64,000 nucleotides of DNA from Sulfidibacter corallicola (GTDB taxonomy: Bacteria > Acidobacteriota > Holophagae > Acanthopleuribacterales > Acanthopleuribacteraceae), in assembly GCF_017498545.1 (NCBI RefSeq), contig NZ_CP071793.1:4427001-4491000 (forward strand), written 5' to 3'. The position numbers and the translations under genes were made by a program. Of this stretch, positions 28,401 through 43,400 are shown in pieces (positions within the stretch are counted from its first letter, which is position 1; each line of letters begins with the position of its first letter). Below the pieces are notes generated by a model, which was not told the DNA's origin, ran no database searches, and was given only the letters and a program-made list of their open reading frames with translations.

Positions 28401-31400
28401 TATCCTCAAGCCGCCGACATGGCCGAATTCTGGGAAAACCTAAAGACCGGAAAGAACTGCATTACCGAAATCCCGGCCGACCGCTGGGCCTGGCGGGACT
28501 ATTTCGACCGGGAGAAGGGCGTCATCGGCAGGAGCTACTCGAAGTGGGGCGGGTTCCTGGACGACGTGGACCGCTTCGATCCCCTGTTTTTCCGCATCGC
28601 CCCGCGCGATGCACGACAGATGGACCCTCAAGGTCGCTTGTTCCTGGAGACGGCCTACGCCTGTTTGGAAGATGCCGGTTACACCCCCGCCAACCTCTGT
28701 GCGAGCCGAAAAATCGGCGTGTTCGTGGGCGTGATGAACAGCAGCTACGCCGCCATGCCTCACTATTGGTCGATCGCCAATCGCGTGTCGTTCACCTTCA
28801 ATTTCCAGGGACCCAGTCTGGCGGTGGATACCGCCTGTTCCTCTTCATTGACCGCCATCCATTTGGCGATGGAAAGTATCAAAAACGGAACCAGCGATTG
28901 CGCCCTTGCGGGCGGCGTCAACCTGATCCTGGATCCTGCCCACTACGTGGGGCTGACCAATGCGGGCATGCTCTCCGCCGACGACCGCTGCAAGTCTTTC
29001 GGCGCGCAGGCCGACGGCTTCGTCGCGGGCGAAGGGGTCGGCGCGGTGCTTTTGAAACCCCTGGATCGTGCCATCCGCGCCGGGGACCATATTTACGGCG
29101 TGATCAAAGGCAGCATGGTCAACGCGGCGGGCCGGACCCGAGGGTTCACGGTCCCAAATCCCGCAGCGCAAAAGACATTGATCCAAGACGCCTTGCAACG
29201 GGCCGGAATCGATGCACGCTCCGTGAGCTATTTGGAGGCGCACGGCACGGGAACGGTCTTGGGCGACCCCATCGAAATCGCCGGGCTGACCCGCGCTTTC
29301 GAACAAACGACCAGCGACACGCAATTCTGCGCCATCGGGTCGGTCAAATCCAATATCGGCCACGGCGAGAGTGCGGCGGGCATCGCAGGCCTCACCAAGG
29401 TCCTGCTCCAATTCAAACACGGCCAATTGGCACCGTCGCTTCACGCCGAAGCGCTCAATCCCAACATTCATTTCGAGAAGACGCCGTTTGTGGTGCAGCG
29501 AACACTCCAGGATTGGCAACCCATCGAGGGTCGGCCACGGATCGCCGGAATATCTTCATTCGGCGCAGGCGGCGCGAATGCGCACATATTAATAGAAGAG
29601 CACATCCCGACCGCCAAGACCGATCAGCCCGAGGCAACCTGTCTCATTCCGCTCTCGGCCCAAAAACCGGATCGGTTGAAGGCTCGCGCGGAAAACCTGC
29701 TGGCCTTCATCGGGGCGAACCAACCCTCGCTCCCCGACCTGGCCTACACCCTTCAGGTCGGTCGCGAAGCGATGGCGGAACGGTTGGGCTTCGTGGCGGA
29801 TTCGATCGCCGACCTCGAGCACAAGCTAGCGAGCTTCGTGGCGGAGGACGACGGCGCGGACGGCGTCTATCGCGGCTATGTCGATCCACATAAAGAAGCG
29901 GCGGCCCTGGATGAGGATCTGCAAACCACGATCCGCACTTGGATGGAAAAAGGCCATTACGGCAAGTGTTTGGACCTTTGGGTCAAGGGCGTGGCCATCG
30001 ATTGGCCGGGGCTCTACACGGAGACGCCGCGCCGCATCAGCCTGCCCACCTATCCCTTCGCCAGGGAGCGGTATTGGCGCCAGGAAAGCGAAGCACCCAA
30101 TACCGGGCAGCGTCACTCGCGACAGGAACGCGCTGCAACGAACATCCAGCCGGAACCGCAAGCGTTCCTGCCGTCGATGAGTTATCTGCCGCGATGGACC
30201 CCGCAACCCGCGCCGACCGCAGCGCAAAACGAACCGCAAACCGTTTGGGTCGTTGCCGCCGCACCCTGCTACGGATTCGACCAAACCATTCGCGATTTCC
30301 ACGGCGACGCCGAGGTTCTCCAAATAACCTTTGGCGATGAGACCCGCCAGGTTTCCGATCGCGAATGGATCTGGAACCTGGATGATCGCGAGGATTTCGC
30401 TGCCCTCCCCTCGCCCGATCGACTCTACTTCATCACGAGCGAAGAGACGCGTCCTTGGGATGTGGCCGTTCTCCGCGAATACCAGCAGAAGAACGAAATC
30501 CAGCTCCTGCGTTTCATCAAAGCGCTTCAACAAAAGACAGCCGCTGACGGCTTCGTGGACTGTTACTTCCTGACCTTCGACAATTTCGCCGAGTCCTCCG
30601 CCAACCCCTGGGGCGCCGGCGTCAAAGGCCTGGCCGCCTCGATCGCACAGGGCGATCATCGCTTCGCGGTCCGCAACCTGGACATCTCGCGCGACGATCT
30701 CTCGGATCCGCAACAGCGGCGAAAGCTGATGCACCGGATTTCCCAGGAGCCGGGTTCCGATCGCGGCGAGGCCATCCGGTTGGTTGGCGACGTGCGCTAT
30801 GGTCAAACCTTCGCGACCTTCGATTGGCGCGCCTTCGAAAACCAGACCGGACTCAAAACCGGCGGCGTCTATGTGATTCTCGGCGGCAGTGGAACCTTGG
30901 GACAAGCGATCACCCGCCGCCTCATCGAGACCTATCAAGCCCAAGTCGTATGGATCGGTCGCAGCGCGGCAACGGACCCGACACTCGAGGAAAAACGGGC
31001 CGCCTTCCCCGGCGTCCTCTACCTCCAGGCCGACGTGACCGACTGGGCGTCGATGTCGCGAGCCGTCGCCGTGCTGAAATCCAAACACGCGTCCATCAAC
31101 GGTGCCGTCTTCGCCGGGGTCGTCGTCTCGGAGCTGGAGAACTCGGTTGCGGAGACCTCGGAATCCGCGTTCCGGGAAACCCTCGAGGTCAAATCGATCG
31201 GGAGCCTCAACTTCTACCGCGCTTTTGAGGCCGAGCCCTTGGACTTCATGTGTTTTTTCTCCTCGATCCAATCCTTTTCATTCCTATCCTCGCGCGACAG
31301 TTCCGGATACGCGGCGGGGATTACCTTTGCGGACGCCTTCGTCGATGCCATCGCGCCCACCGCCCCCTTCCCGGTCGGCAGCATCAATTGGGGTTATTGG

Positions 31401-34400
31401 AACGCGTCGCTGACCAGCAAGCACTTCGGTTTGATTTCCGAACAAGAGGGCTTCCAGTTTTTTGAACGATTCACCCGGCTCCTTCAGGACCGCAGCTTGA
31501 GCCGCATGCTGTGCATGAAAGTCGCTCCGTCGGCCAAAGCGGTGATGAACCTGCGCGATGAGGTCGCCACGCTCGGGATCTCCCGACTCCACGCACTCTG
31601 GACGCCGGACGATGAGGCCGTGCCGCCGCCGAAACATTTGGATTCCAGACGCAGCGACTGGGAAGCGCTGAACGAGCAACTGCTGCGGTTGCTGTTCGTT
31701 CAGGTGCAAAAAATGGGATTGCTTCCCGAGCCCGGTACCTGGGCGCCTTGGCGGGAGTTGGCGGGCGAAGCGGGGATCGTGAACACGTACCGGCGTTGGT
31801 TCGAGGAATGCGTGTCGCTGCTGGAAGACGGCGGCTACCTGAAACGCAAGGGCGAGCGCTTGCAGGTGATCGCAGAGATCGACCCGCACGAGGGCGACCG
31901 AATCTGGGCAGACTGGGCCGCACAAAAAGCGGCTTATTTGCAGGATCGCGACTTGGGCCCCGGAATTGCCCTGGTTGACGAATGTTTGCAGCGGCTCCCC
32001 GAAATCCTCAAAGGTCAGGTTCAAGCGACGAGCATTTTGTTCCCCGATGCCTCCACGAAAAAAGTGGAAAAGATGTACCAGCGGAACGCCATTTCCGATT
32101 ATTTCAACGGCCTCGTCGTCCACTTCGTGAAAGCCTATATTCAACAACGGATCGAAGAGGATCCCAAGGCCCGGATTCGGATCATCGAAATCGGTGCCGG
32201 CACCGGCGGCACGACCAGCATGGTCTTGCCGGAACTCGATTCCAGCCATATCGCGGAATATTGTTTTACCGACCTGTCCAACGCCTTTTTGTTTGCGGCT
32301 CGGGACAGGTACGACGCCCCTTTCATGACCTACCAATTGTGGGACATCGAAAAACATGGACGCGACCAGAAGATCAAGCGCGGTGCCTACGACATCGCCA
32401 TCGCCGCCAACGTGTTGCACGCCACGAAGAATATTCGGGAAACGCTGCGCCATGCCGTGGATGCCTTGAACTCGGACGGCATCCTGGTTCTGTATGAAGT
32501 CACGCGCAAAGTGGCGTTGCTGTCCCTGACGTTCGGGTTGCTGGACGGTTGGTGGCGCTATGAAGACGAGGCGCTGAGGATTCCCGGATCGCCGCTGTTG
32601 GACTCCGAGGCCTGGTGCAAGGTGTTGCAAGAAGAGGGCTTTGCCAAGGTCCTGTTACCCGTCGAAGCCGCCGAGAGCCTGGGCCAACGCGTGATCGTCG
32701 CAGAACGCGGCGGCCTCGTCTTGAACGAAAGGCAACCCGACGAGATGACGTCGCAGCAACCAACACAGACCGCATCCGTCGCGGGGTCCGCGGGCGATGG
32801 ACAGGATTCGGTGGAGGCGGTGATCACCCGCAGTCTGGCCGAGGCCGCCCAGGTTTCGCAGTCGGCGATCCAAAGCCATATCCCGTTTTCGGACTACGGG
32901 CTGGATTCGATCTTGGGCACCGCCTTCATCAAGCTCATCAACCAGCGCTTAAACCTTCGTTTGAACAGTGCGATCATTTTCGACTACACCACCGTCGGGC
33001 GCTTGTCCCAATACGTCGAGCACACGTTCAAGGACCGGGTCCGGATTACCGCGCCCGAAACGCCGAGACGTCCGATTGAAACGGGTTCCACCCCAAACAT
33101 TCAAGCTCCGTCCTCCTCCGCGTCCTCGATTGCGGTGATCGGTCTGTCTGTCCAGTGTCCCAAGGCCCACGATGCATCGAGCTTTTGGCACAACTTGATT
33201 CAGGGCCAGGACGGGATCGGAGCGCTGCCCGACCATTATGTGGACCCGGAAAGTGCCGCGTATCGTTGGGGCGGCATCTTGGCGGATCGCGATTGTTTCG
33301 ATCCGCTGTTTTTCAACATTTCTCCCTGGGAAGCGGAATCGATGAACCCGCACCAGCGCTTGATCCTCCAGGAAAGCTGGAAAGCCCTGGAGGACGCCGG
33401 GCTCAATCCCAAAAACCTGGAGGAGGCACAGGTCGGTCTGTATATCGGTGCCGAACCGACCGGATACGTGCATGAATCCTTTACCGGCGCATCCGAAGCG
33501 ATCGTCGCCTCGCGCCTGTCCTACTACCTCAACTTGAGAGGGCCGGCCATGGTGCTGAACACGGGCTGTTCCTCTTCCGGCACGGCCATCCATCTGGCCT
33601 GCGAAAGCCTGCGCCACGGAGAAACGGATCTGGCGATCGCCGGTGGGGTTTATGCCGCCATGGGTCAGGACGGTTTCAATGTACTGTCCGGCGTGGAAAT
33701 CCTCTCGCCCGACGGGAAATGCCACACCTTCGACGCATCCGCCAACGGCACGGTTTTATCGGAGGGTGTGGGCATCCTGGTCTTGAAGCGACTGGACAAG
33801 GCGATGGCCGCCGGCGATCCGATCTACGGCGTGATCGAGGCTTCCGGCGTGAATCAGGACGGCGCCAGCAACGGCATCACCTCCCCGAGCGGTGTCGCCC
33901 AAGAGGCGTTGATCACCGACGTCTACCAGCGCTTCGGCATCAATCCCGAGCAGATCTCCTATGTGGAAGCGCACGGTACCGCCACCAAATTGGGCGATCC
34001 CGTGGAAGCCAACGCGCTGGTGCGCGCCTTCAAACGGTTTACCGATAAAAAACACTTCTGCGCCGTGGGCAGCGCCAAAGCGCATATCGGGCATACCTGT
34101 GCCGCTGCCGGCGCGATCGGGTTGATCAAGATCCTCTTGTCCATGAAGCACGGCAAACTCCCTGGTCTGCTTCATTTCAATCGGCTCAATCCCTTGATCG
34201 AATGGGACGATTCCCCGTTTTTCGCCAGTGGGCAAACCATGCCTTGGCCCGCTTCCGCCGATCATCCGCGCACCGCCGCCCTGAACTCCTTTGGGCACAG
34301 CGGCACCAACGTGCATCTGGTCGTGCGCGAACATGTCCCCGTGACAACCGATGCCACCTCGGACCTCGAAACCTACTTGATTCCACTCTCGGCCCGCAAG

Positions 34401-37400
34401 GCGGATCGGCTTCCGATCCTCGCCGAGAACCTGCGCCGCAACGCACCGTCCGCCGCCCATCTCGCGGAGATCGCGGTGACGCTCCAAACCGGACGCGAAG
34501 CCATGAAGGAACGCGTGGCGTTGCTGGTGCGGGACCGGGCCGATTTAAACCGGAAACTGGCCCAGTTCATCGCGGGCAAAACAGACCCCGCCTGGTGCCT
34601 GCAAGGACGCGCTGGCAAGGAAACCGGGCCGCCACCGCCGCTGCACGATCTTCGAAACGTCGCGGAACGATGGTGTCGCGGTGCCGAGATCGCATGGGAT
34701 CGATTCTATGGTGGGGAAATCCCGCGTCGAATCCATCTGCCGGTCTACCCGTTCGTCAAAAACCGGTATTGGGCGGATATTCGTCCCCAAGTCGCCGAGC
34801 GCCCGCATCATCACGAGAACGTCTTGATGTACCGCCCGACCTGGATAGAGAAAGCGGTGCCCGCGACGGGCCGAATCGAGGCACGACACCTGGTCATGCC
34901 CTGCGAACTCGAACTTCCCCACATGGGCGAAGGCATCGCGATTCATCCCTTGCGCACTCGAGAAACGGATGTGGATCGACGCTTCGAGGACATTGCCCTG
35001 CAAGTCTTCGAACACATTCGAAACGTCCTGGCGCAAAAACCGCGGCAATCGCTCCTGATCCAAATCGTCATGCTTGGACAAGGCGAACGACAACTATTCC
35101 GCGGACTCTTGGGCCTCTTGAAAACCGCTCAATTGGAAAACCCGAAAGTCATGGGGCAACTGATTGAATTCGAACCGGGAGAGCAGGAACTCGTCCAAAA
35201 ACTCAAGGCCGAAGCCTCGGCTGCGAACGAGGTTCACATCCGCTACCGCGACGGTGTCCGCCAGGTCTCGTCTCTGGAGGAAATCAGCTTCAATCCGGAG
35301 ATGGGCGATCACCTCTACAAAGAGAAAGGCGTGTACCTAATTACCGGCGGTGCCGGTGGGCTTGGTTCGGTGTTCGCACGAGACATCGCCGCCCGCACCA
35401 AAGGCGCCGTGCTGATTCTGGTCGGTCGCTCTCCGATCGACGACCGGATTCGTGCCTTACTCCGGGAGCTCGAAAGCACGGGTGGCGGCGTTGCCCGATA
35501 CCGCTCGGCCGACGTCGCTCGGCGTCAGGAGATATGCGACCTGGTTCGCGAGGTGCACACGGAATTCGGTGCGCTGAACGGTTTGATCCACAGCGCCGGA
35601 CTGATTCGCGACAACTTCATTCTCAAAAAATCGGCGGTGGAATTCAAATCGGTCTTGGCCCCGAAAGTCTCGGGCATCGTTCATCTCGACACGGCGACCA
35701 AAGACCTGTCGCTCGACTTTTTCGTGTTCTTCTCTGCGGGCGCCGGCGTATTGGGCAATCCGGGTCAGGCGGATTACGCGACCGCCAACGCCTTCATGGA
35801 CGGTTATGCGTCCTATCGAAACCAGCTTGTCGCCGAAGGTCGGCGATCGGGTCATACGCTGTCGATCGATTGGCCGCTTTGGAAAGAATCGGGCATCGAC
35901 ATCGCCATGGAGACCCAAAAGGCCATGAAGGACCAAATCGGCATGGTGGGCCTGGAGTCGCCCGCGGGCGTCTTGACGCTCCACCAAGGCTTGGCGGACC
36001 TGCAAGATCAGGTGATGGTGATCGCCGGAGATGTGGCCAAGCTTCGCCGCTTTCTCGGCCACTCCCCGCTCAAGCGACAGGTGTCGAACGCGGCGGTGCC
36101 GACCGAAACGTCGTCCGAACGGTTGATGGAAACCACCATGATGCGGCTCAAGGCGCTGTTCTCCAAAATCATTCGATTGGAACCGCACGAGCTTGACGCC
36201 GAAGAGGCCCTGGAGCAGTACGGCGTGGACTCGATCGTGATCAATCGGCTCAATGGGGAAATGGTCGCGTTCTTCCCAAACATGTCGAAAACGCTGTTTT
36301 TCGAGTACCAGACGTTGCGCACCGTGGTGGAACACCTGACCGAGGTCTTCCCGCAGGAATGCGTGCGTTGGGCAGGCGACGCGAGGCCTTCCGCAGCCGG
36401 CACGCCCGACGCCGGAAAGCCCGTGGCGGTGCCCCGCGAAACGACGCGTATCGCGGACGAGGCGCCCCCCCTCGAAAAGACGTTCGTTGCGGATGAAGCG
36501 GCGCCCGTCGACGCGACGGCGCAAGGCGAGCCGATCGCGATCATCGGTATGCGCGCTCGCTTCCCGCAAGCCGAGAACCTGGAACGATTTTGGGAGAACT
36601 TGAAAGCCGGAAGAGATTGCATCCACGAGGTTCCCGAGGATCGCTGGCGCACGGAAGGGTTCTATCATCCCGATCCCAGGCAGGCGATCGAACGGGGCAT
36701 GAGCTATTGCAAATCCGGCGGGTTCCTGGAGGGCTTTGCGGACTTCGACGCGCTCTTCTTTGAAATCTCGCCACGGGAAGTCATGAGCATGGACCCCCAG
36801 GAACGGGTGTTCATCGAAGCCTGCTGGGATGTCTTCGAAGATGCGGGCTACCCACGGGCACGGCTGGCCGACCAACACGATAACCGCGTCGGCATCTTCG
36901 TGGGCATCAGCCAAACCGGGTTCGAACTCAACGCGGAAGCGTTATCCAGCCAGGGTAAACGGGTGATTCCCCACACCTCCTTCAGTTCGGCGGCCAACCG
37001 CATGTCCTACCTGCTGAATTTGCGAGGACCCAGCCTCGCGATCGACACGATGTGTTCGTCTTCGCTGACGGCCATCCATGAAGCGTGCGAACACCTGCAT
37101 CGCGAATCCTGCGATATGGCGGTCGCAGGCGGCGTCAACCTATACCTCCACCCCTCGAAGTTCATCCCACGCTGCGCGATGGGCATGTTCTCGCCCAACT
37201 CGAAAAGCCAGGCCTTCGGAAAGGGTGCCGACGGTTTTGCGCCAGGCGAGGGTGTCGCCTGTTTGCTGCTGAAACCCTTGTCCAAAGCCGTCCGGGATGG
37301 GGATTCGATTTACGCCCTGATCCGCGGCAGTGCGCTCAATCACGGCGGCAAGACCAACGGTTACACGGTCCCCAACCCTCTGGCTCAAGCAGCGTTGATT

Positions 37401-40400
37401 CGGAGCGCATTGGATCGGGCGGGCGTGCATGCGCGCACGGTCAGCTATGTCGAAGCTCACGGCACCGGCACCGTACTCGGCGATCCCATTGAGGTCACCG
37501 GCCTTTCGCAGGCCTTTCAAAAAGATACCGCCGACACCGGGTTTTGTGCATTGGGTTCGGTCAAGTCCAATATCGGTCATTTGGAAGCCGCCGCGGGCAT
37601 CGCCGGACTGGCCAAAATCGTCTGGCAGATGCGCCATCGCCAACTGGTGCCCAGCCTGCACGCCAAAGAATTGAACCCCAATATCGACTTCGCGCGCACC
37701 CCGTTCGTGGTCCAACAGGAAGTAACGGAATGGAAACGGCCCGTCGTCACCATCGATGGCGAAACGAAGGAATATCCCAGAATAGCCGGGGTTTCCTCGT
37801 TCGGGGCCGGCGGTGCCAACGCCCATCTGATCATCGAAGAGTACAGGGGTGGGGCGGAACCGGTGCGACAGGAACACGACACCCACGTGATCGTCTTGTC
37901 CGCCAAAACCGAGGATCGCCTGCGGGCCTACGCCGAAAAACTCCTGGCGTGCCTGTCGGAATCCGTCAATCTTTCCGATCTTACCTACACCCTGCAGACC
38001 GCCCGCAACGACATGAAAGAACGCCTGGGCCTGATCGTGAAATCCGTAGCGGAACTTTCCGACAAGCTGGGCGCCTTCCTCGCAAACCAAGCGACCGACA
38101 CGTATCGTGGCCGGATGATGAAAAAGGAGCCGTTGGCCGCCTTGGCGAAATCCCTGCGCCGCGACCTCGATGAATGGTACCGGGAACGCGACTTGGCCAA
38201 ACTGTTGGCGCATTGGATCAAGGGCGTCGCCATCGATTGGGACCGACTTTACGGCGCGGCCAAACCGCGCTTGATGCGTTTGCCCAGCTATCCGTTTACC
38301 CGTGAAACATACTGGTTCTCGCCGGTGGCGGCCGCGTCGGCGGGGAATCATAGCCTGCTTGGCTTGGTTCCCGAAAAAGCCTCAGATTCGCGCGAGCAGC
38401 GTTTCAGGGTACAGCTCACGGGTCGTGAATTTTTCTTGCGCGACCACGTGGTCAACGGCCGCAAGCTGCTGCCCGCCGTGGCATACCTGGAGCTAGCCCG
38501 CAAAGCGATGACGCAATCCGCCGAGGCCTCCGCTCACGTTCGCCTCGAGAACATCGTCTGGGCCCAGCCCTGTTTCGTCGACGACGATCCCATCGAACTC
38601 CATATCGGACTCGAGCCGGATTCGAGCCTCCCCGATCGGATTCGGTATCGCATCTTCGCAACCTCCGCCGAAGAGGAAAGCCTTTACAGCCAGGGATTTG
38701 CTATTTGGGCTGCCGACACGCAGGCAACAAGCGTTCCGGAGCTTGCCGCCCTGCAGGCGGAGATCAACCAAACCGAGATCGAGCCCGCGACCTGCTACGC
38801 GGCGTTCGAGCGGATGGGCATCGACTACGGCCCCGCTCACCGTGGCCTGGAACGCCTGACTTATGGAAACAATCAAGTCCTGGCCAAACTCAGCCTGCCG
38901 GCCTCGGTTGCGGAGACCCTGGATCAATTCGCGCTCCATCCCAGCCTGATGGATGCGGCCACCCAAGCCTCGATCACATTCGCCCTGATGGCCGATCAGG
39001 AACAAGGCGCGGGTCCCTTCCTCCCGTTCGCCCTGGAGGCTTTGGAAATCCATGGGACATGCGCACCAGACATGTGGTGTTGGATCCGTCGTTCCGATAT
39101 CCCGGAAAACAAGGTGCGCAGGCTCGATATCCATCTGTTGGACGGCGACGGAACGCTCTGCGTACGCATGCAGGGCTTCTCCTCCCGTGCCGTGGAAGCA
39201 CGTCATCCCCTGCTTCACCAAGACCGCACCACCCCCGGAACGGTCGGCTTTACGACCTCATTCAAGGGAACGGAACCCTACCTGAGAGATCACGGGCACA
39301 TGTTGCCCGGCGCGGTTCTTCTGGAAATGGCGCACGCCGCCGGAGCACAAGTGCAAGAGGTCGTGGGCTTGAGCCACGTGGTTTGGAGCCGACCGCTGGT
39401 GGTCGCGAAACCCGGCCTGGCCGTGCAGATCGACGTGTCTCGAGACGATCGAAACGGCTTCCAGATCAGCACGCGAACCGATGGCGAACTGCAGGTTCAC
39501 GCCCAGGGCCGATTCATCACCGGCCCCCACCCACAAGCCGCCGGATCATTGCCCGTTGAAGAGATCCAGGCCCGTTGCACCGCACACAAAGATAAAGACG
39601 CATGCGACGCCCTGCTGGAATTCGGCCACGGGCCAAGCATTCAAAGCGTCGTGCGGCTCGACTACAACGACCGGGAGGCATTGGCCACACTCAGGCTGCC
39701 CGCCGAGGCCGACCGGGCCAACTACGTCCTGCACCCCAGCATGATCAACGGCGCCGTGCTGACGGGCATTCTGTTCGCTGCGATCCAAGAGCCGGGGAAC
39801 GCATTGCCGATGCCCTACAGTTTGGACGAATTGACATGCTACGGCGACCTTCCCGATCAGGCGTACGCCTACGTGCGGACGTCCACATCCCGCGATCCGT
39901 TCAAGAAGGTCGATATCGATGTGACCGATGAGCACGGCGCGATCATTGTGGCCATGAAGGGTTTTACCGCGATTCCGGCACCCGCGAACAATGAGCTGCT
40001 GTACGCGGTTCCCCAATGGCGTCCCTCGACGCTCATCAAAAATCCACCATCGCGACCGACGGCGCCGCCCATGTTCATCGTGACCGAGGACGAACTGCAC
40101 CAGGCGCTGAGCGAACATCGGCCGGATGCCCGCATTGAATGTCTGCCGCTTTCCAGTGAGAGCGGTGCTCAAGAGATCCAAGACAACTTCATTCACGTGT
40201 TCGAGCTGATCCAAACGGCCGTGCGCCAATTGTCCAAAGACGACCAACCGGTCATCCTGCTGATTCCCGAGGATAGCGAAGACAAGGCTCACGCCGCCAT
40301 TGCCGGCTTCCTCCAAACGGCGCGCCTGGAACATCCTGGCATTGCGCCCAAAGTCGTTTATTACCAGTCTGATCAGGCCGATTGGTTTGATCGATTGATG

Positions 40401-43400
40401 CCCCGCCTGGAAGCCGAGATCCAAACCGCCAACCAGGATCTCGAAATCCGCTACACCCGAACCGGCAGTCGAGAGGTCAAAGGCCTCGAGGAAATCGAGA
40501 TCCCTGCCGAAGGCGGTCCCATCCTCCAAACCGGTGACGTGGTTTGGATCACGGGCGGCCAGGGCGGTTTGGGCCTCATTTTCGCCGACCACTTTGCAAG
40601 CGTTGCAGGCGTCACCTTGATTCTGAGCGGCCGCTCCGAACTGCGCGATCCGTCCCTTCTGGAGAAGCTGCGCCGCAAAGGTGCCAAGGTCGCCTACCTC
40701 CAGGGCGACATCGGCGACGAAGCGGAGGTGCGCCGCCTGGTGGACACCATCCTGCGCGACCACGGCAAACTGAACGGCATCGTCCACAGCGCCGGCGTTT
40801 TGCGAGACGCCTACATCCTCGGCAAGACGCCCACGGACGTGGCGCACGTGTTGCGGCCCAAAATTGCCGGGTTAACGGCGATCGACCGCGCTACACAATC
40901 CGTCGATCTGGATTTCCTGATCCTGTTCTCTTCGCTCTCCAGTGTGTTGGGCAATCCGGGCCAAGCCGATTACGCGGGTGCCAACGCCTTCCTCAACGGT
41001 TTCGCGGAAGCCCGCAACCGCCGCAAAACCCAGGGCGGGTGCAGGACCCTATCAGTGATCTGGCCGTTGTGGAAAGGCGGCGGCATGCAGATGGCGCACG
41101 AGAATCAAGTCCGCATGACCCAAGCCACCGGCATGATCCCGTTGGAAACGCCTGCGGGCCGACAGGCCTTGGACAGGATCTTCGCGACCGGGCATCCTCA
41201 GGTGCTGGTTCTCCAGGGAGACGCCCGACGGATTCGTTCTCGGATTTTGCAGCCCGCGGCCCTGGTCCCACAGCCCAAGCAGGAAAGCGCCGTCGCTTCA
41301 CCCGACCTCAAAGCCCTACGCGACGCGACCTATAGGGAACTCGTCACACAGGTCGCCGATCTCATGGACTTGCGGCCCAAATTGATCGAAGCGGATGCCG
41401 AGCTTCCGGCCTATGGATTCGATTCGATCACCTTCTTGGAATTCACCAATCGTCTCAACGGGTGTTACGGCTTGGATCTGATGCCCACGCTGTTTTTCGA
41501 ATACACCAGCCTGTCGGCGCTGACCGACTATCTGCTGGACGCGCACCTGCCGGTCCTCCAGAAAAAGTACGGCGCGTCACTCAAGGCAGTCCAGGCATCC
41601 GTCCCGACTGCCCAACCGGAACCACCTCCGCGCCTCTTCCCCAGCCAACCGAAACCGAAAACGTCGGAACCGGTTTCGGCCGTGGCCATCGTCGGTATGC
41701 ACGGCCGCTTCCCCGGCTCCCCCGACCTGGATGAATTTTGGCGCAATCTGGAAGCCGACCGCGATCTGATCGGCGAAATCCCTTCCGATCGCTGGGATTG
41801 GCGTCGTTATTACGGCGATCCGATCCAAGAGCCAGGCAAGACCAACGTCAAGTCCGGCGGTTTTATCGCCGATGTCGATCGATTCGATCCTTTGTTCTTT
41901 GGGATTTCGCCCGTGGAAGCCGAGAACATGGACCCGCAATTCCGGCTCTTCCTGCAAACCGTTTGGAGCACCATCGAAGATGCAGGTTACCGATCCGCCG
42001 CCCTGTCCGGGAAGAAGGTCGGCGTCTTCGTGGGCGTCTCCTCCGCCGACTATCGCGACCTGAGTCGGCAAACCCAGGCCGAGGGATTCATGACCACCTT
42101 CCCCTTCGCCGTGGCCAACCGCATTTCCTACATCCTCAACCTGCACGGACCCAGCGAAGCCATCGACACGGCCTGTTCCAGCTCCTTGATTGCCATGCAC
42201 CGTGCCATCGAGAGCATCCGCAGTGGCAGCAGCGACATGGCTTTGGTCGGGGGCGTCAACGTCATGTCCAGCCCGCAGTTGTTTATCGCCGCCTCCGGGG
42301 CCGGGATGCTCAGCGAGGACGGTCGCTGTAAAACCTTCGACAAGCGCGCCGACGGCTACGGGCGCGGCGAAGGCGTCGGCGCGGTGTTTTTGAAACCCCT
42401 GGACAGAGCGCTCGAGGACGGCGACCAGATTTACGGCCTGATCCGCGGCTCGGCCGAGAATCACGGCGGCAAAGCCACGTCGCCGACCGCCCCCAATCCG
42501 GTAGCCCAACAAGACCTTTTGGTCTCGGCCTACCGGGCCTCGGGCGTCGATCCGGCGAGCGTGGGTTACATCGAAACCCACGGAACCGGTACCCAATTGG
42601 GTGACCCGATTGAAATCAACGGCCTCAAGGCCGCATTCGAGGAACTGGGCAAACAAGTCGGCCCGCAACCCGAGCAGGCACGATGCGCGTTAGGCTCGGT
42701 GAAAGCCAACATCGGCCATTTGGAAGCGGCCGCCGGGATCTCCGGTGTCTTGAAAGTGCTCTTGATGCTGAAACACGGCAAGATCCCCGGCAATCCGCAT
42801 CTCAAAGACCCCAACCCGTACCTGAAGTTAGAGGACAGTCCCTTTTACCTGGCCGAGAAGACGCACGACTGGAAGCCGACCTTGGACCACCAGGGCGAGG
42901 CGCTTCCCAGACGGGCCGGGGTCAGCAGCTTCGGCATCGGCGGGGCCAACGCCCATGTGGTTTTGGAAGAATACGTGGCGGCCCCGTGCGCCCGGACCGA
43001 ACCACCGGGGAGGGCCCACATCGTCGTGCTCTCCGCCAAGAGCCCGGATCGGCTGGCCGCTCAGGCCGCCAATTTGCGCGAATTCCTCGCGAGCCGTGCC
43101 GATCTCCAGCTCGAAAGCCTGGCCTTTACTCTCCAGGTCGGGCGCGACGCCATGGATCATCGACTGGCGTTCACCGCGACGTCCATCGCCGAAGTGCAGG
43201 ACACACTCCAGGCCTTTTTGGACGATCGTCACGACGGGCCCGCATTCTATCGCGGCGAAGTGGGCACCGACGATTCACTGCGGATCTTCACCGAAGACGA
43301 AGATATGCCCGAAATCGTCGCCACATGGATCGCCAAACAAAAGTACGTCAAGCTGATCGAACTGTGGGTCAAGGGGCTTGCCGTCGATTGGGAGCGGCTC

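Noticed and set aside
34290..34320. GHSGT in KS8 as a possible acyltransferase GHSxG motif
   Set aside because: It is the C-terminal KS motif GxSGTNxH with His at a variable position. No AT fold surrounds it, and no AT is present anywhere in the window.
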